This document shows positions 1-15,100 of a stretch of 64,000 bases of DNA, piece after piece. Position numbers and translations under genes: made by a program. The DNA lies in contig RQOL01000516.1 in assembly GCA_013076295.1 (NCBI GenBank), positions 1-64,000 of the forward strand, written 5' to 3'. The stretch comes from Sanderia malayensis. Lineage: Eukaryota; Cnidaria; Scyphozoa; Semaeostomeae; Pelagiidae. Under the pieces are notes generated by a model. That model did not search any database. It saw nothing but the letters and a program-made list of their open reading frames with translations, and was not told where the DNA came from. Position 1 is the stretch's first letter. The number at the start of each line of letters is the position of its first letter.

Positions 1-3000
1 TAGTTTCAGCTGTAATAACGTGGATTCATTGCAATTAGTGTGCAGTAATGTTAACATCACTGAAAACAAGCAAATGCATGTGTAATTTACTTAGTTTCAG
101 CTGTAATAACGTGGATTCATGTGTAATTAGTGTGCAGTAATGTTAATATTACTGAAAACAAGCAAATGCATGTGTAATTTACTTAGTTTCAGCTGTAATA
201 ACGTGGATTCATGTGCAATTAGTGTGCAGTAATGTTAATATCACTGAAAACAAGCAAATGCATGTGTATTTACTTAGTTTCAGCTGTAATAACGTGGATT
301 CAATTGCAATTAGTGTTCAGTAATGTTAATATCACTGAAAACAAGCAAATGCATGTGTAATTTACTTAGTTTCAGCTGTAATAACGTGGATTCATGTGCA
401 ATTAGTGTGCAGTAATGTTAATATCACTGAAAACAAGCAAATGCATGTGTAATTTACTTAGTTTCAGCTGTAATAACGTGGATTCATTTCAATTAGTGTC
501 AGTAAGTTAATATTACTGAAAACAAGCAAATGCATGTGTAATTTACTTAGTTTCAGCTGTAATAACGTGGATTCATGTGCAATTAGTGTGCAGTAATGTT
601 AATATCACTGAAAACAACAAATGCATGTGTAATTTACTTAGTTTCAGCTGTAATAACGTGGTATCATGGGCAATTAGTGTGCGGTAATGTTAATATGACT
701 GAAAACAAGCAAATGCATGTGTAATTTACTTAGTTTCAGGTGTAATAACGTGGATTCATGTGCAATTAGTGTGCAGTAATGTTAATATCACTGAAAACAA
801 GCAAATGCATGTGTAATTTACTTAGTTTCAGCTGTAATAACGTGGATTCAATTGCAATTAGTGTTCAGTAATGTTAATATCACTGAAACAAGCAATGCAT
901 GTGTAATTTACTTAGTTTCAGCTGTAATAACGTGGATTCATGTGCAATTAGTGTGCAGTAATGTTAATATCACTGAAAACAAGCAAATGCATGTGTAATT
1001 TACTTAGTTTCAGCTGTAATAACGTGGATTCATGTTCAATTAGTGTGCAGTAATGTTAATATTACTGAAAACAAGCAAATGCATGTGTAATTTACTTAGT
1101 TTCAGCTGTAATAACGTGGATTCATGTGCAATTAGTGTGCAGTAATGTTAATATTACTGAAAACAAGCAAATGCATGTGTAATTGCTTAGTTCAGCTGTA
1201 ATAACGTGGATTCAATGCAATTAGTGTGCAGTAATGTTAATATCACTGAAAACAAGCAAATGCATGTGTAATTTACTTAGTTTCAGCTGTAATAACGTGG
1301 ATTCATGTGCAATTAATGTGCAGTAATGTTAATATCACTGAAAACAAGCAAATGCATGGGTATTTTACTTAGTTTCAGCTGTAATAACGTGGATTCATGT
1401 GCAATTAGTGTGCAGTAATGTTAATATCACTGAAAACAAGCAAATGAATGTGTAATTTACTTAGTTTCAGCTGTAATAACGTGGATTCAATTGCAATTAG
1501 TGGTGCAGTAATGTTTAATGATCTACACTGAAAACAAGCAAATGCATGTGTAATTTTACTTAGTTTCAGCTGTAATAACGTGGATTCATGTGCAATTAGT
1601 GTGCAGTAAGTAATATCACTGAAAACAAGCAATGCATGTGTAATTTACTTAGTTTCAGCTGTAATAACGTGGATTCATGTGCAATTGTGTCAGTAATGTT
1701 AATATCACGAAAACAAGCAAATGCATGTGTAATTTACTTAGTTTCAGCTGTAATAACGTGGATTCATGTGCAATTAGTGTGCAGTAATGTTAATATCACT
1801 GAAACAAGCAAATGCATGTGTAATTTACTTAGTTTCAGCTGTAATAACGTGGATTCCATTGCAATTAGTGTGGAGTAATGTTAATATCACTGAAAACAAG
1901 CAAATGCATGTGTAATTTACTTAGTTTCAGCTGTAATAACGTGGATTCATGTGCAATTAGTGTGCAGTAATGTTAATATCACTGAAAACAAGCAAATGCA
2001 TGTGTAATTTACTTAGTTTCAGCTGTAATAACGTGGATTCATGTGAATTAGTGTCAGTAATGTTAATATACTGAAAACAAGCAAATGCATGTGTAATTTA
2101 CTTAGTTTCAGCTGTAATAACGTGGATTCATGTGCAATTAGTGTGCAGTAATGTTAATATCACTGAAAACAAGCAAATGCATGTGTCATTTACTTAGTTT
2201 CAGCTGTAATAACGTAGATTCATGTGCAATTAGAGTGCAGTAATGTTAATATACTGAAACAAGCAAATGCCATGTGTAATTACTAGTTTCAGCTGTAATA
2301 ACGTGGATTCATGTGCAATTAAGTGTGCAGTAATGTTAATATCACTGAAAACAAGAAATGCATGTGTAATTTACTTAGTTTCAGCTGTAATAACGTGGAT
2401 TCATGTGCAATTAGTGTGCAGTAATGTTAATATCACTGAAAACAAGCAAAGCATGTGTAATTTACTTAGTTTCAGCTGTAATAAACGTGGATTCAATGTG
2501 CAAATTAGTGTGCAGTAAGTTAATATCACTGAAAACAAGCAAATGCATGTGTAATTTACTTAGTTTCAGCTGTAATAACGTGGATTCATGTGCAATTAGT
2601 GTGCACTAATGTTAATATCACTGAAAACAAGCAAATGCATGTGTAATTTACTTAGTTTCAGCTGTAATAACGTGGATTCATGTGCAATTAAGTGGTGCAG
2701 TAATGTTAATATACACTGAAAACAAGCAATGCATGTGTAATTTACTTAGTTTCAGCTTAATAACGTGGATTCATGTGCAATTAGTGTAGTAATGTTAATA
2801 TCACTGGAAAACAGCAAATGCATGTGTAATTTACTTAGTTTCAGCTGTAATAACGTGGATTCATGTGCAATTAGTGTGCAGTAATGTTAATATTACTGAA
2901 AACAAGCAAATGCATGTGTAATTTACTTAGTTTCAGCTGTAATAACGTGGATTCATGTGCAATTATGTGCAGTATGTTAATATCATGAAAACAAGCAAAT

Positions 3001-3370
3001 GCATGTGTATTTACTTAGTTTCAGCTGTAATAACGTGATTCATGTGCAATTAGTGTGCAGTAATGTTAATATCACTGAAAACAAGCAAATGCATGTGTAA
3101 TTTACTTAGTTTCAGCTGTAATAACGTGGATTCATGCAATAGTGTGCAGTAATGTTAATATCACATAAAACAAGCAAAATGCATGTGTATTTTACTTAGT
3201 TTCAGGTGTAATAACGTGGATTCATTGCAATTAGTGTGCAGTAATGTTAATATACTGAAAACAAGCAAATGCATGTGTAATTTACTTAGTTTCAGCTGTA
3301 ATAACGTGGTATCATGGCAATTAGTGTACGTAATGTTAATATGACTGAAAACAAGAAAATGCATGTGTAA
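1..3370 (+). repeat. Family 1 segment dense in single-base indels
   Basis: Same 92 bp monomer, but many copies have one or more single-base losses or gains. Examples are CATTTCAATTAGTGTCAGTAAG at about 485-506 (several losses), TTTAATGATCTACACTG near 1515 (gains), TTTCAGCTTAATAACG near 2750 and TTAAGTGGTGCAG near 2687. From about 3400 to 10700 unit length is far steadier. Either sequencing or polishing error at this end of the array, or an older, decayed edge. Confidence 0.8.
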
Positions 3371-3394
3371 TTGACTTAGTTTCAGCTGTAATAA

Positions 3395-6300
3395 CGTGGA
3401 TTCATGCGCAATTAGTGTGCAGTAATGTTATTATTACTGAAAACAAGAAAATGCATGTGTAATTTACTTAGTTTCAGCTGTAATAACGTGGATTCAATTG
3501 CAATTACCGTGCAGTAATGTTAATATCACTAAAAACAAACAAATGCATGTGTAATTTACTTAGTTTCAGCTGTAATAACGTGGATTCATGTGTAATTAGT
3601 GTGCAGTAATGTTAATATTACTGAAAACAAGCAAATGCATGTGTAAATTACTTAATTTCAGCTGTAATAACGTGCATTCAATTGCAATTAGTGTGCAGTA
3701 ATGTTAATACCACTGAAAACAAACAAATGCATGTGTAATTTACTTAGTTTCAGCTGTAATAACGTGGATTCATGTGCAATTTGTGTGCTGTAGTGTTATT
3801 ATCACTGAAAACAAGCAAATTCATGTGTAATTTACTTAGTTTCAGCTGTAATAACGTGGATTCATGTGCAATTAGTGCGTAGTAATGTTAATATCACTGA
3901 AAACAGGCAAATGCATGTGTAATTTACTTAGTTTCAGCTGTATTAACGTGGATTCATGTGCAATTAGTGAGCAGTAATGTTAATATTACTGAAAACAAGC
4001 AAATGCATGTGTAAATTGCTTAGTCTCAGCTGTAATAACGTGGATTCAATTGCAATTAGTGTGCAGTAATGTTAATATCACTGAAAACAAGCAAATGCAT
4101 GTGTAATTTACTTAGTTTCAGCTGTAATAACGTGGATTCATGTGCAATTAATGTGCAGTAATGTTAATATAATTGAAAACAAGCAAATGCATGAATATTT
4201 TACTTAGTTTCAGCTGTAATAACGTGGATTCATGTGCAATTAGTGTGCAGTAATGTTAATATCACTGAAAACAAGCAAATGAATGTGTAATTTACTTAGT
4301 TTCAGCTGTAATAACGTGGATTCATGTGCAATTAGTGTGCAGTAATGTTAATATCACTGAAAACATACAAAAGCAGATGTAATTTACTTAGTTTCAGCTG
4401 TAATATCACATAAAACAAGCAAATGCATGTGTATTTTACTTAGTTTCAGGTGTAATAACGTGGATTCAATTGCAATTAGTGTGCAGTAATGTTAATATCA
4501 CTGAAAACAAGCAAATGCATGTGTAATTTACTTAGTTTCAGCTGTATTAACGTGGATTCATGTGCAATTAGTGTGCAGTAATGTTAATATCACTGAAAAC
4601 AAGCAAATGCATGTGTAATTTACTTAGTTTCAGCTGTAATAACGTGGATTCATGTGCAATTAGTGTGCAGTAATGTTAATATCACTGAAAACAAGTAGAT
4701 GCATGTGTAATTTACTTAGTTTCAGCTGTAATAACGTGGACTCATGTGCAATTAGTGTACAGTAAAGTTAATATCACTGAAAACAAGCAAATGCATGTGT
4801 AATTTACTTAGTTTCAGCTGTAATAACGTGGATTCATGTGCAATTAGTGTGCAGTAATGTTAATATCACTGAAAACAAGCAAATGCATGTGTAATTTACT
4901 TAGCTTCAGCTGTAATAACGTGGATTCATGTGCAATTAGTCTACGGCAATGTTAATATGACTGAAGACAAGCAAATACATGTGTAATTTACATAGTTTCA
5001 GCTGTAATAACGTGGATTCATGTGATTTAGTGTGCAGTAATGTTAATATCACTGAAAACAAGCAAATGCATGTGTAATTTACTTGGTTTCAGCTGTAATA
5101 ACGTGGATTCATGTGCAATTAGTGTGCAGTAATGTTAATATCACTGAAAACCAGCAAATGCATGTGTAATTTGCTTAATTTCAGCTGTGATAACGTGGAT
5201 TCATGTGCAATTAGAGTGCAGTAATGTTAAGATCACTGAAAACAAGAAAATGCATGTGTAATTTACTTAGTTTCAGCTGTAATAACCTTGATTCATGTGC
5301 AATTAGTGTGCAGTAATGTTAATATCACTGAAAACATACAAAAGCAGATGTAATTTACTTAGTTTCAGCAGTAATATAAAATAAAACAAGCAATTGCATG
5401 TGTATTTTACTTAGTTTCAGCTGTAATAACGTGGATTCAATTGCAATTAGTGTGCAGTAATGTTAATATCACTGAAAACAAGCAAATGCATGTGTAATTT
5501 ACTTAGTTTCAGCTGTATTAACGTGGATTCATGTGCAATTAGTGTGCAATAATGTTAATATAAATGAAAACAAGCAAATGCATGTGTAATTTACTTAGTT
5601 TCAGCTGTAATAACGTGGATTCATGTGCAATTAGTGTGCAGTAATGTTAATATCACTGAAAACAAGTAGATGCTTGTGTAATTTACTTAGTTTCAGCTGT
5701 AATAACGTGGATTCATGTGCAATTAGTGTACAGTAAAGTTAATATCACTGAAAACAAGCAAATGCATGTGTAATTTACTTAGTTTCAGCTGTAATAACGT
5801 GGATTCAAGTGCAATTAGTGTGCAGTAATGTTAATATCACTGAAAACAAGCAAATGCATGTGTAATTTACTTAGTTTCAGCTGTAATAACGTGGATTCAT
5901 GTGCAATTAGTGTGCAGTAATGCTAATATCACTGAAAACAAGCAAATGCATGTGTAATTTACTTAGTTTCAGCTGTAATAACGTTGATTCATTTTCAATT
6001 AGTGTGCAGTAATGCTAATATCACTGAAAACAAGCAAATGCATGTGTAATTTACTTAGTTTCAGCTGTAATAACGTGGATTCAAGTGCAATTAGTGTGCA
6101 GTAATGTTAATATCACTGAAAACAAGCAAATGCATGTGTAATTTACTTAGTTTCAGCTGTGATAACGTGGATTCATGTGCAATTAGTGTACGGTAATGTT
6201 AATATGACTGAAAAAAAGCGAATGCATGTGTAATTTACTTAGTTACAGCTGTAATAACGTGGATTCATGTGCAATTAATGTGCAATAATGTTAATATGAC

Positions 6301-6995
6301 TAAAAACAAGCAAATGCATGTGTAATTTACATAGTTTTAGCTGTAATAACGTGGATTCATGTGCAATTAGTGTGCAGTAATGTTAATATCACTGAAAACA
6401 AGCAAATGCATGTGTAATTTACTTAGCTTCAGCTGTAATAACGTGGATTCATGTGCAATTAGTCTACGGCAATGTTAATATGACTGAAAACAAGCAAATA
6501 CATGTGTAATTTACATAGTTTCAGCTGTAATAACGTGGATTCATGTGATTTAGTGTGCAGTAATGTTAATATCATTGAAAACAAGCAAATGCATGTGTAA
6601 TTTACTTGGTTTCAGCTGTAATAACGTGGATTCATGTGCAATTAGTGTGCAGTAATGTTAATATCACTGAAAACCAGCAAATGCATGTGTAATTTGCTTA
6701 ATTTCAGCTGTGATAACGTGGATTCATGTGCAATTAGAGTGCAGTAATGTTAAGATCACTGAAAACAAGAAAATGCATGTGTAATTTACTTAGTTTCAGC
6801 TGTAATAACCTTGATTCATGTGCAATTAGTGTGCAGTAATCTTAATATCACTGAAAACATACAAAAGCAGATGTAATTTACTTAGTTTCAGCAGTAATAT
6901 CAAATAAAACAAGCAATTGCATGTGTATTTTACTTAGTTTCAGGTGTAATAACGTGGATTCAATTGCAATTAGTGTGCAGTAATGTTAATATCAC
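3395..6995 (+). repeat. Higher-order block, first copy of the 10,705 bp duplication
   Basis: A run of about 39 monomers whose particular variants reappear in the same order exactly 10,705 bp downstream. Anchors: TTCATGCGCA at 3401 and 14106; ATTACCGTGC at 3503 and 14208; the truncated-monomer words near 4401, 5371 and 6891, which recur near 15106, 16075 and 17594. The match stops after about 6990, where the next variants differ. Confidence 0.85.
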
Positions 6996-9100
6996 TGAAA
7001 ACAAGCAAATGAATGTGTAATTTACTTAGTTTCAGCTGTAATAACGTGGATTCATGTGCAATTAGTGTGCAGTAATGTTAATATCACTGAAAACATACAA
7101 AAGCAGATGTAATTTACTTAGTTTCAGCTGTAATATCACATAAAACAAGCAAATGCATGTGTATTTTACTTAGTTTCAGGTGTAATAACGTGGATTCAAT
7201 TGCAATTAGTGTGCAGTAATGTTAATATCACTGAAAACAAGCAAATGCATGTGTAATTTACTTAGTTTCGGCTGTATTAACGTGGATTCATGTGCAATTA
7301 GTGTGCAGTAATGTTAATATCACTGAAAACAAGCAAATGCATGTGTAATTTACTTAGTTTCAGCTGTAATAGCGTGGATTCATGTGCAATTAGTGTGCAG
7401 TAATGTTAATATCACTGAAAACAAGTAGATGCATGTGTAATTTACTTAGTTTCAGCTGTAATAACGTGGACTCATGTGCAATTAGTGTACAGTAAAGTTA
7501 ATATCACTGAAAACAAGCAAATGCATGTGTAATTTACTTAGTTTCAGCTGTAATAACGTGGATTCATGTGCAATTAGTGTGCAGTAATGTTAATATCACT
7601 GAAAACAAGCAAATGCATGTGTAATTTACTTAGCTTCAGCTGTAATAACGTGGATTCATGTGCAATTAGTCTACGGCAATGTTAATATGACTGAAAACAA
7701 GCAAATACATGTGTAATTTACATAGTTTCAGCTGTAATAACGTGGATTCATGTGATTTAGTGTGCAGTAATGTTAATATCACTGAAAACAAGCAAATGCA
7801 TGTGTAATTTACTTGGTTTTAGCTGTAATAACGTGGATTCATGTGCAATTAGTGTGCAGTAATGTTAATATCACTGAAAACCAGCAAATGCATGTGTAAT
7901 TTGCTTAATTTCAGCTGTGATAGCGTGGATTCATGTGCAATTAGAGTGCAGTAATGTTAAGATCACTGAAAACATAAAAATGCATGTGTAATTTACTTAG
8001 TTTCAGCTGTAATAACCTTGATTCATGTGCAATTAGTGTGCAGTAATGTTAATATCACTGAAAACATACAAAAGCAGATGTAATTTACTTAGTTTCAGCA
8101 GTAATATCAAATAAAACAAGCAATTGCATGTGTATTTTACTTAGTTTCAGCTGTATTAACGTGGATTCATGTGCAATTAGTGTGCAGTAATGTTAATACC
8201 ACTGAAAACAAGTAGATGCATGTGTAATTTACTTAGTTTCAGCTGTAATAACGTGGATTCATGTGCAATTAGTGTACAGTAAAGTTAATATCACTGAAAA
8301 CAAGCAAATGCATGTGTAATTTACTTAGTTTCAGCTGTAATAACGTGGATTCATGTGCAATTAGTGTGCAATAATGTTAATATAAATGAAAACAAGCAAA
8401 TGCATGTGTAATTTACTTAGTTTCAGCTGTAATAACGTGGATTCATGTGCAATTAGTGTGCAGTAATGTTAATACCACTGAAAACAAGTAGATGCATGTG
8501 TAATTTACTTAGTTTCAGCTGTAATAACGTGGATTCATGTGCAATTAGTGTACAGTAAAGTTAATATCACTGAAAACAAGCAAATGCATGTGTAATTTAC
8601 TTAGTTTCAGCTGTAATAACGTGGATTCATGTGCAATTAGTGTGCAGTAATGTTAATATCACTGAAAACAAGCAAATGCATGTGTTATTTACTTAGTTTC
8701 ATCTGTAATAACGTGGATTCATGTGCAATTAGTGTGCAGTAATGCTAATATCACTGAAAACAAGCAAATGCATGTGTAATTTACTTAGTTTCAGCTGTAA
8801 TAACGTTGATTCATTTTCAATTAGTGTGCAGTAATGCTAATATCACTGAAAACAAGCAAATGCATGTGTAATTTACTTAGTTTCAGCTGTAATAACGTGC
8901 CTTCAAGTGCAATTAGTGTGCAGTAATGTTAATATCACTGAAAACAAGCAAATGCATGTGTAATTTACTTAGTTTCAGCTGTGATAACGTGGATTCATGT
9001 GCAATTAGTGTACGGTAATGTTAATATGACTGAAAAAAAGCGAATGCATGTGTAATTTACTTAGTTACAGCTGTAATAACGTGGATTCATGTGCAATTAA
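4360..9100 (+). repeat. Adjacent 2.7-2.8 kb higher-order repeats in family 1
   Basis: Variant runs starting near 4360 recur near 7090. The truncated monomer at 4401 matches 7131 (offset about 2,730), and the one at 5371 matches 8100. The word AAAAAAAGCG at 6211 matches 9033 (offset 2,822). The offset grows by about 92 bp, so the second copy has gained one monomer. A related spacing of 2.94-2.96 kb separates truncated monomers near 12,153 and 15,103, and near 13,123 and 16,073. Confidence 0.75.
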
Positions 9101-12100
9101 TGTGCAATAATGTTAATATGACTAAAACAAGCAAATGCATGTGTAATTTACATAGTTTTAGCTGTAATAACGTGGATTCATGTGCAATTAGTTTGCAGTA
9201 ATGTTAATATCACTGAAAACAAGCAAATGCATGTGTAATTTACTTAGCTTCAGCTGTAATAACGTGGATTCATGTGCAATTAGTCTACGGCAATGTTAAT
9301 ATGACTGAAAACAAGCAAACACATGTGTAATTTACATAGTTTCAGCTGTAATAACGTGGATTCATGTGATTTAGTGTGCAGTAATGTTAATATCATTGAA
9401 AACAAGCAAATGCATGTGTAATTTACTTGGTTTCAGCTGTAATAACGTGGATTCATGTGCAATTAGTGTGCAGTAATGTTAATATCACTGAAAACCAGCA
9501 AATGCATGTGTAATTTGCTTAATTTCAGCTGTGATAACGTGGATTCATGTGCAATTAGAGTGCAGTAATGTTAAGATCACTGAAAACAAGAAAATGCATG
9601 TGTAATTTACTTAGTTTCAGCTGTAATAACCTTGATTCATGTGCAATTAGTGTGCAGTAATCTTAATATCACTGAAAACATACAAAAGCAGATGTAATTT
9701 ACTTAGTTTCAGCAGTAATATCAAATAAAACAAGCAATTGCATGTGTATTTTACTTAGTTTCAGGTGTAATAACGTGGATTCAATTGCAATTAGTGTGCA
9801 GTAATGTTAATATCACTGAAAACAAGCAAATGCATGTGTAATTTACTTAGTTTCAGCTGTAATAACGTGGATTCATGTGCAATTAGTGTGCAGTAATGTA
9901 ATATAAATGAAAACAAGCAAATGCATGTGTAATTTACTTATTTTCAGCTGTAATAACGTGGATTCATGTGCAATTAGTGCGCAGTAATGTTAAAATCACT
10001 GAAAACAAGCAAATGCATGTGTAATTTACTTAGTTTCAGCTGTAATAACGTGGATTCATGTGCAATTAGTGTACAGTAAAGTTAATATAACTGAAAACAA
10101 GCAAATGCATGTGTAATTTACTTAGTTTCATCTGTAATAACGTGGATTCATGTGCAATTAGTGTGCAGTAATGTTAATATCACTGAAAACAAGCAAATGC
10201 ATGTGTAATTTACTTAGTTTCAGCTGTAATAACGTGGATTCATGTGCAATTGTTGTGCAGTAATGTTAATATCACAGAAAACTAGCAAACGCATGTGTGT
10301 TTTACTTAGTTTAAGCTGTAATAACGTGGATTCAATTGCAATTAGTGTGCAGTAATGTTAAGATCACTGAAAACAAGCAAATTAATGTGTAATTTACTTA
10401 GTTTCAGCTGTAATAACGTGGATTCATGTGTAATTAGGGTGGATTAATGTTAATATTACTGAAAACAAGCAAATGCATGTGTAATTTACTTAGTTTCAGG
10501 TGTAATAACGCGGATTCATGTGCAATTTGTGTGCAGTAATGTTAATATCACTGAAAACAAGCAAATGCATGTGTATTTTACTTAGTTTCAGCTGTAATAA
10601 CGTGGATTCAATTGCAATTAGTGTGCAGTAATGTTAAGATCACTGAAAACAAGCAAATTAATGTGTAATTTACTTAGTTTCAGCTGTAATAACGTGGATT
10701 CATGTGTAATTAGGGTGCATTAATGTTAATATTACTGAAAACAAGCAAATGCATGTGTAATTTACTTAGTTTCAGGTGTAATAACGCGATTCATGTGCAA
10801 TTGTGTGCAGTAATGTTAATATCACTGAAAACAAGCAAATGCATGTGTATTTTACTTAGTTTCAGCTGTAATAACGTGGATTCAATTGCAATTAGTGTTC
10901 AGTAATGTTAATATCACTGAAACAAGCCCAATGCATGTGTAATTTACTTAGTTTCAGCTGTAATAACGTGGATTCATGTGCAATTAATGTGCAGTAATGT
11001 TAATATCACTGAAAACAAGCAAATGCATGTGTCATCAACTTAGTTTCAGCTGTAATAACGTGGATTCAATTTCAATTAGTGTGCAGTAAGGTTAATATTA
11101 CTGAAAACAAGCAAATGCATGTGTAATTTACTTAGTTTCAGCTGTAATAACGTGGATTCATGTGCAATTAGTGTGCAGTAATGTTAATATCACTGAAAAC
11201 AACAAATGCATGTGTAATTTACTTAGTTTCAGCTGTAATAACGTGGTATCATGGGCAATTAGTGTACGGTAATGTTAATATGACTGAAAACAAGCAAATG
11301 CATGTGTAATTGACTTAGTTTCAGGTGTAATAACGCGGATTCATGTGCAATTTGTGTGCAGTAATGTTAATATCACTGAAAACAAGCAAATGCATGTGTA
11401 TTTTACTTAGTTTCAGCTGTAATAACGTGGATTCAATTGCAATTAGTGTTCAGTAATGTTAATATCACTGAAACAAGCCAATGCATGTGTAATTTACTTA
11501 GTTTCAGCTGTAATAACGTGGATTCATGTGCAATTAATGTGCAGTAATGTTAATATCACTGAAAACAAGCAAATGCATGTGTCATCAACTTAGTTTCAGC
11601 TGTAATAACGTGGATTCAATTTCAATTAGTGTGCAGTAAGGTTAATATTACTGAAAACAAGCAAATGCATGTGTAATTTACTTAGTTTCAGCTGTAATAA
11701 CGTGGATTCATGTGCAATTAGTGTGCAGTAATGTTAATATTACTGAAAACAAGCAAATGCATGTGTAAATTGCTTAGTCTCAGCTGTAATAACGTGGATT
11801 CAATTGCAATTAGTGTGCAGTAATGTTAATATCACTGAAAACAAGCAAATGCATGTGTAATTTACTTAGTTTCAGCTGTAATAACGTGGATTCATGTGCA
11901 ATTAATGTGCAGTAATGTTAATATAATTGAAAACAAGCAAATGCATGAATATTTTACTTAGTTTCAGCTGTAATAACGTGGATTCATGTGCAATTAGTGT
12001 GCAGTAATGTTAATATCACTGAAAACAAGCAAATGCATGTGTAATTTACTTAGTTTCAGCTGTAATAACGTGGATTCATGTGCAATTAGTGTGCAGTAAT

Positions 12101-15100
12101 GTTAATATCACTGAAAACAACAAAAGCAGATGTAATTTACTTAGTTTCAGCTGTAATATCACATAAAACAAGCAAATGCATGTGTATTTTACTTAGTTTC
12201 AGGTGTAATAACGTGGATTCAATTGCAATTAGTGTGCAGTAATGTTAATATCACTGAAAACAAGCAAATGCATGTGTAATTTACTTAGTTTCAGCTGTAA
12301 TAACGTGGATTCATGTGCAATAGTGTGCAGTAATGTTAATATCACTGAAAACAAGCAAATGCATGTGTAATTTACTTAGTTTCAGCTGTAATAACGTGGA
12401 TTCATATGCAATTAGTGTGCAGTAATGTTAATATCACTGAAAACAAGCAAATGCATGTGTAATTTACTTAGTTTCAGCTGTAATAACGTGGACTCATGTG
12501 CAATTAGTGTACAGTAAAGTTAATATCACTGAAAACAAGCAAATGCATGTGTAATTTACTTAGTTTCAGCTGTAATAACGTGGATTCATGTGCAATTAGT
12601 GTGCAGTAATGTTAATATCACTGAAAACAAGCAAATGCATGTGTAATTTACTTAGCTTCAGCTGTAATAACGTGGATTCAAGTGCAATTAGTCTACGGCA
12701 ATGTTAATATGACTGAAAACAAGCAAATACATGTGTAATTTACATAGTTTCAGCTGTAATAACGTGGATTCATGTGATTTAGTGTGCAGTAATGTTAATA
12801 TCACTGAAAACAAGCAAATGCATGTGTAATTTACTTGGTTTCAGCTGTAATAACGTGGATTCATGTGCAATTAGTGTGCAGTAATGTTAATATCACTGAA
12901 AACAGCAAATGCATGTGTAATTTGCTTAATTTCAGCTGTGATAACGTGGATTCATGTGCAATTAGAGTGCAGTAATGTTAAGATCACTGAAAACAAGAAA
13001 ATGCATGTGTAATTTACTTAGTTTCAGCTGTAATAACCTTGATTCATGTGCAATTAGTGTGCAGTAATGTTAATATGACTGAAAACATACAAAAGCAGAT
13101 GTAATTTACTTAGTTTCAGCAGTAATATCAAATAAAACAAGCAATTGCATGTGTATTTTACCTAGTTTCAGGTGTAATAACGTGGATTCAATTGCAATTA
13201 GTGTGCAGTAATGTTAATATCACTGAAAACAAGCAAATGCATGTGTAATTTACTTAGTTTCAGCTGTATTAACGTGGATTCATGTGCAATTAGTGTGCAA
13301 TAATGTTAATATTACTGAAAACAAGCAAATGCATGTGTAATTTACTTAGTTTCAGGTGTAATAACGCGGATTCATGTGCAATTTGTGTGCAGTAATGTTA
13401 ATATCACTGAAAACAAGCAAATGCATGTGTATTTTACTTAGTTTCAGCTGTAATAACGTGGATTCAATTGCAATTAGTGTTCAGTAATGTTAATATCACT
13501 GAAACAAGCCCAATGCATGTGTAATTTACTTAGTTTCAGCTGTAATAACGTGGATTCATGTGCAATTAATGTGCAGTAATGTTAATATCACTGAAAACAA
13601 GCAAATGCATGTGTCATCAACTTAGTTTCAGCTGTAATAACGTGGATTCAATTTCAATTACTGTGCAGTAAGGTTAATATTACTGAAAACAAGCAAATGC
13701 ATGTGTAATTTACTTAGTTTCAGTTGTAATAACGTGGATTCATGTGCAATTAGTGTGCAGTAATGTTAATATCACTGAAAACAAGGAAATGCATGTGTAA
13801 TTTACTTAGTTTCAGCTGTAATAACGTGGATTCATGTGCAATTAGGGTACGGTAATGTTAATATGACTGAAAACAAACAAATGCATGTGTAATTTACTTA
13901 GTTTCAGTTGTAATAACGTGGCTTCAAGTGCAATTAGTGTGCAGTAATGTTAATATCATTGAAAACAACAAATGCATGTGTAATTTACTTAGTTTCAGCT
14001 GTAATAACGTGGTATCATGGGCAATTAGTGTACGGTAATGTTAATATGACTGAAAACAAGCAAATGCATGTGTAATTGACTTAGTTTCAGCTGTAATAAC
14101 GTGGATTCATGCGCAATTAGTGTGCAGTAATGTTATTATTACTGAAAACAAGAAAATGCATGTGTAATTTACTTAGTTTCAGCTGTAATAACGTGGATTC
14201 AATTGCAATTACCGTGCAGTAATGTTAATATCACTAAAAACAAACAAATGCATGTGTAATTTACTTAGTTTCAGCTGTAATAACGTGGATTCATGTGCAA
14301 TTAGTGTGCAGTAATGTTAATATTACTGAAAACAAGCAAATGCATGTGTAAATTACTTAATTTCAGCTGTAATAACGTGCATTCAATTGCAATTAGTGTG
14401 CAGTAATGTTAATACCACCGAAAACAAACAAATGCATGTGTAATTTACTTACTTTCAGCTGTAATAACATGGATTCATGTGCAATTTGTGTGCTGTAGTG
14501 TTATTATCACTGAAAACAAGCAAATGCATGTGTAATTTACTTAGTTTCAGCTGTAATAACGTGGATTCATGTGCAATTAGTGCGTAGTAATGTTAATATC
14601 ACTGAAAACAAGCAAATGCATGTGTAATTTACTTAGTTTCAGCTGTATTAACGTGGATTCATGTGCAATTAGTGTGCAGTAATGTTAATAGTACTGAAAA
14701 CAAGCAAATGCATGTGTAAATTGCTTAGTCTCAGCTGTAATAACGTGGATTCAATTGCAATTAGTGTGCAGTAATGTTAATATCACTGAAAACAAGCAAA
14801 TGCATGTGTAACTTACTTAGTTTCAGCTGTAATAACGTGGATTCATGTGCAATTAATGTGCAGTAATGTTAATATAATTGAAAACAAGCAAATGCATGAA
14901 TATTTACTTAGTTTCAGCTGTAATAACGTGGATTCATGTGCAATTAGTGTGCAGTAATGTTAATATCACTGAAAACAAGCAAATGAATGTGTAATTTACT
15001 TAGTTTCAGCTGTAATAACGTGGATTCATGTGCAATTAGTGTGCAGTAATGTTAATATCACTGAAAACATACAAAAGCAGATGTAATTTACTTAGTTTCA

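Noticed and set aside
1405..2609. Short frames in the 92 bp satellite
   Set aside because: The monomer has stops in most frames. These frames stay open only where one-base indels shift phase, and they translate the repeat itself.
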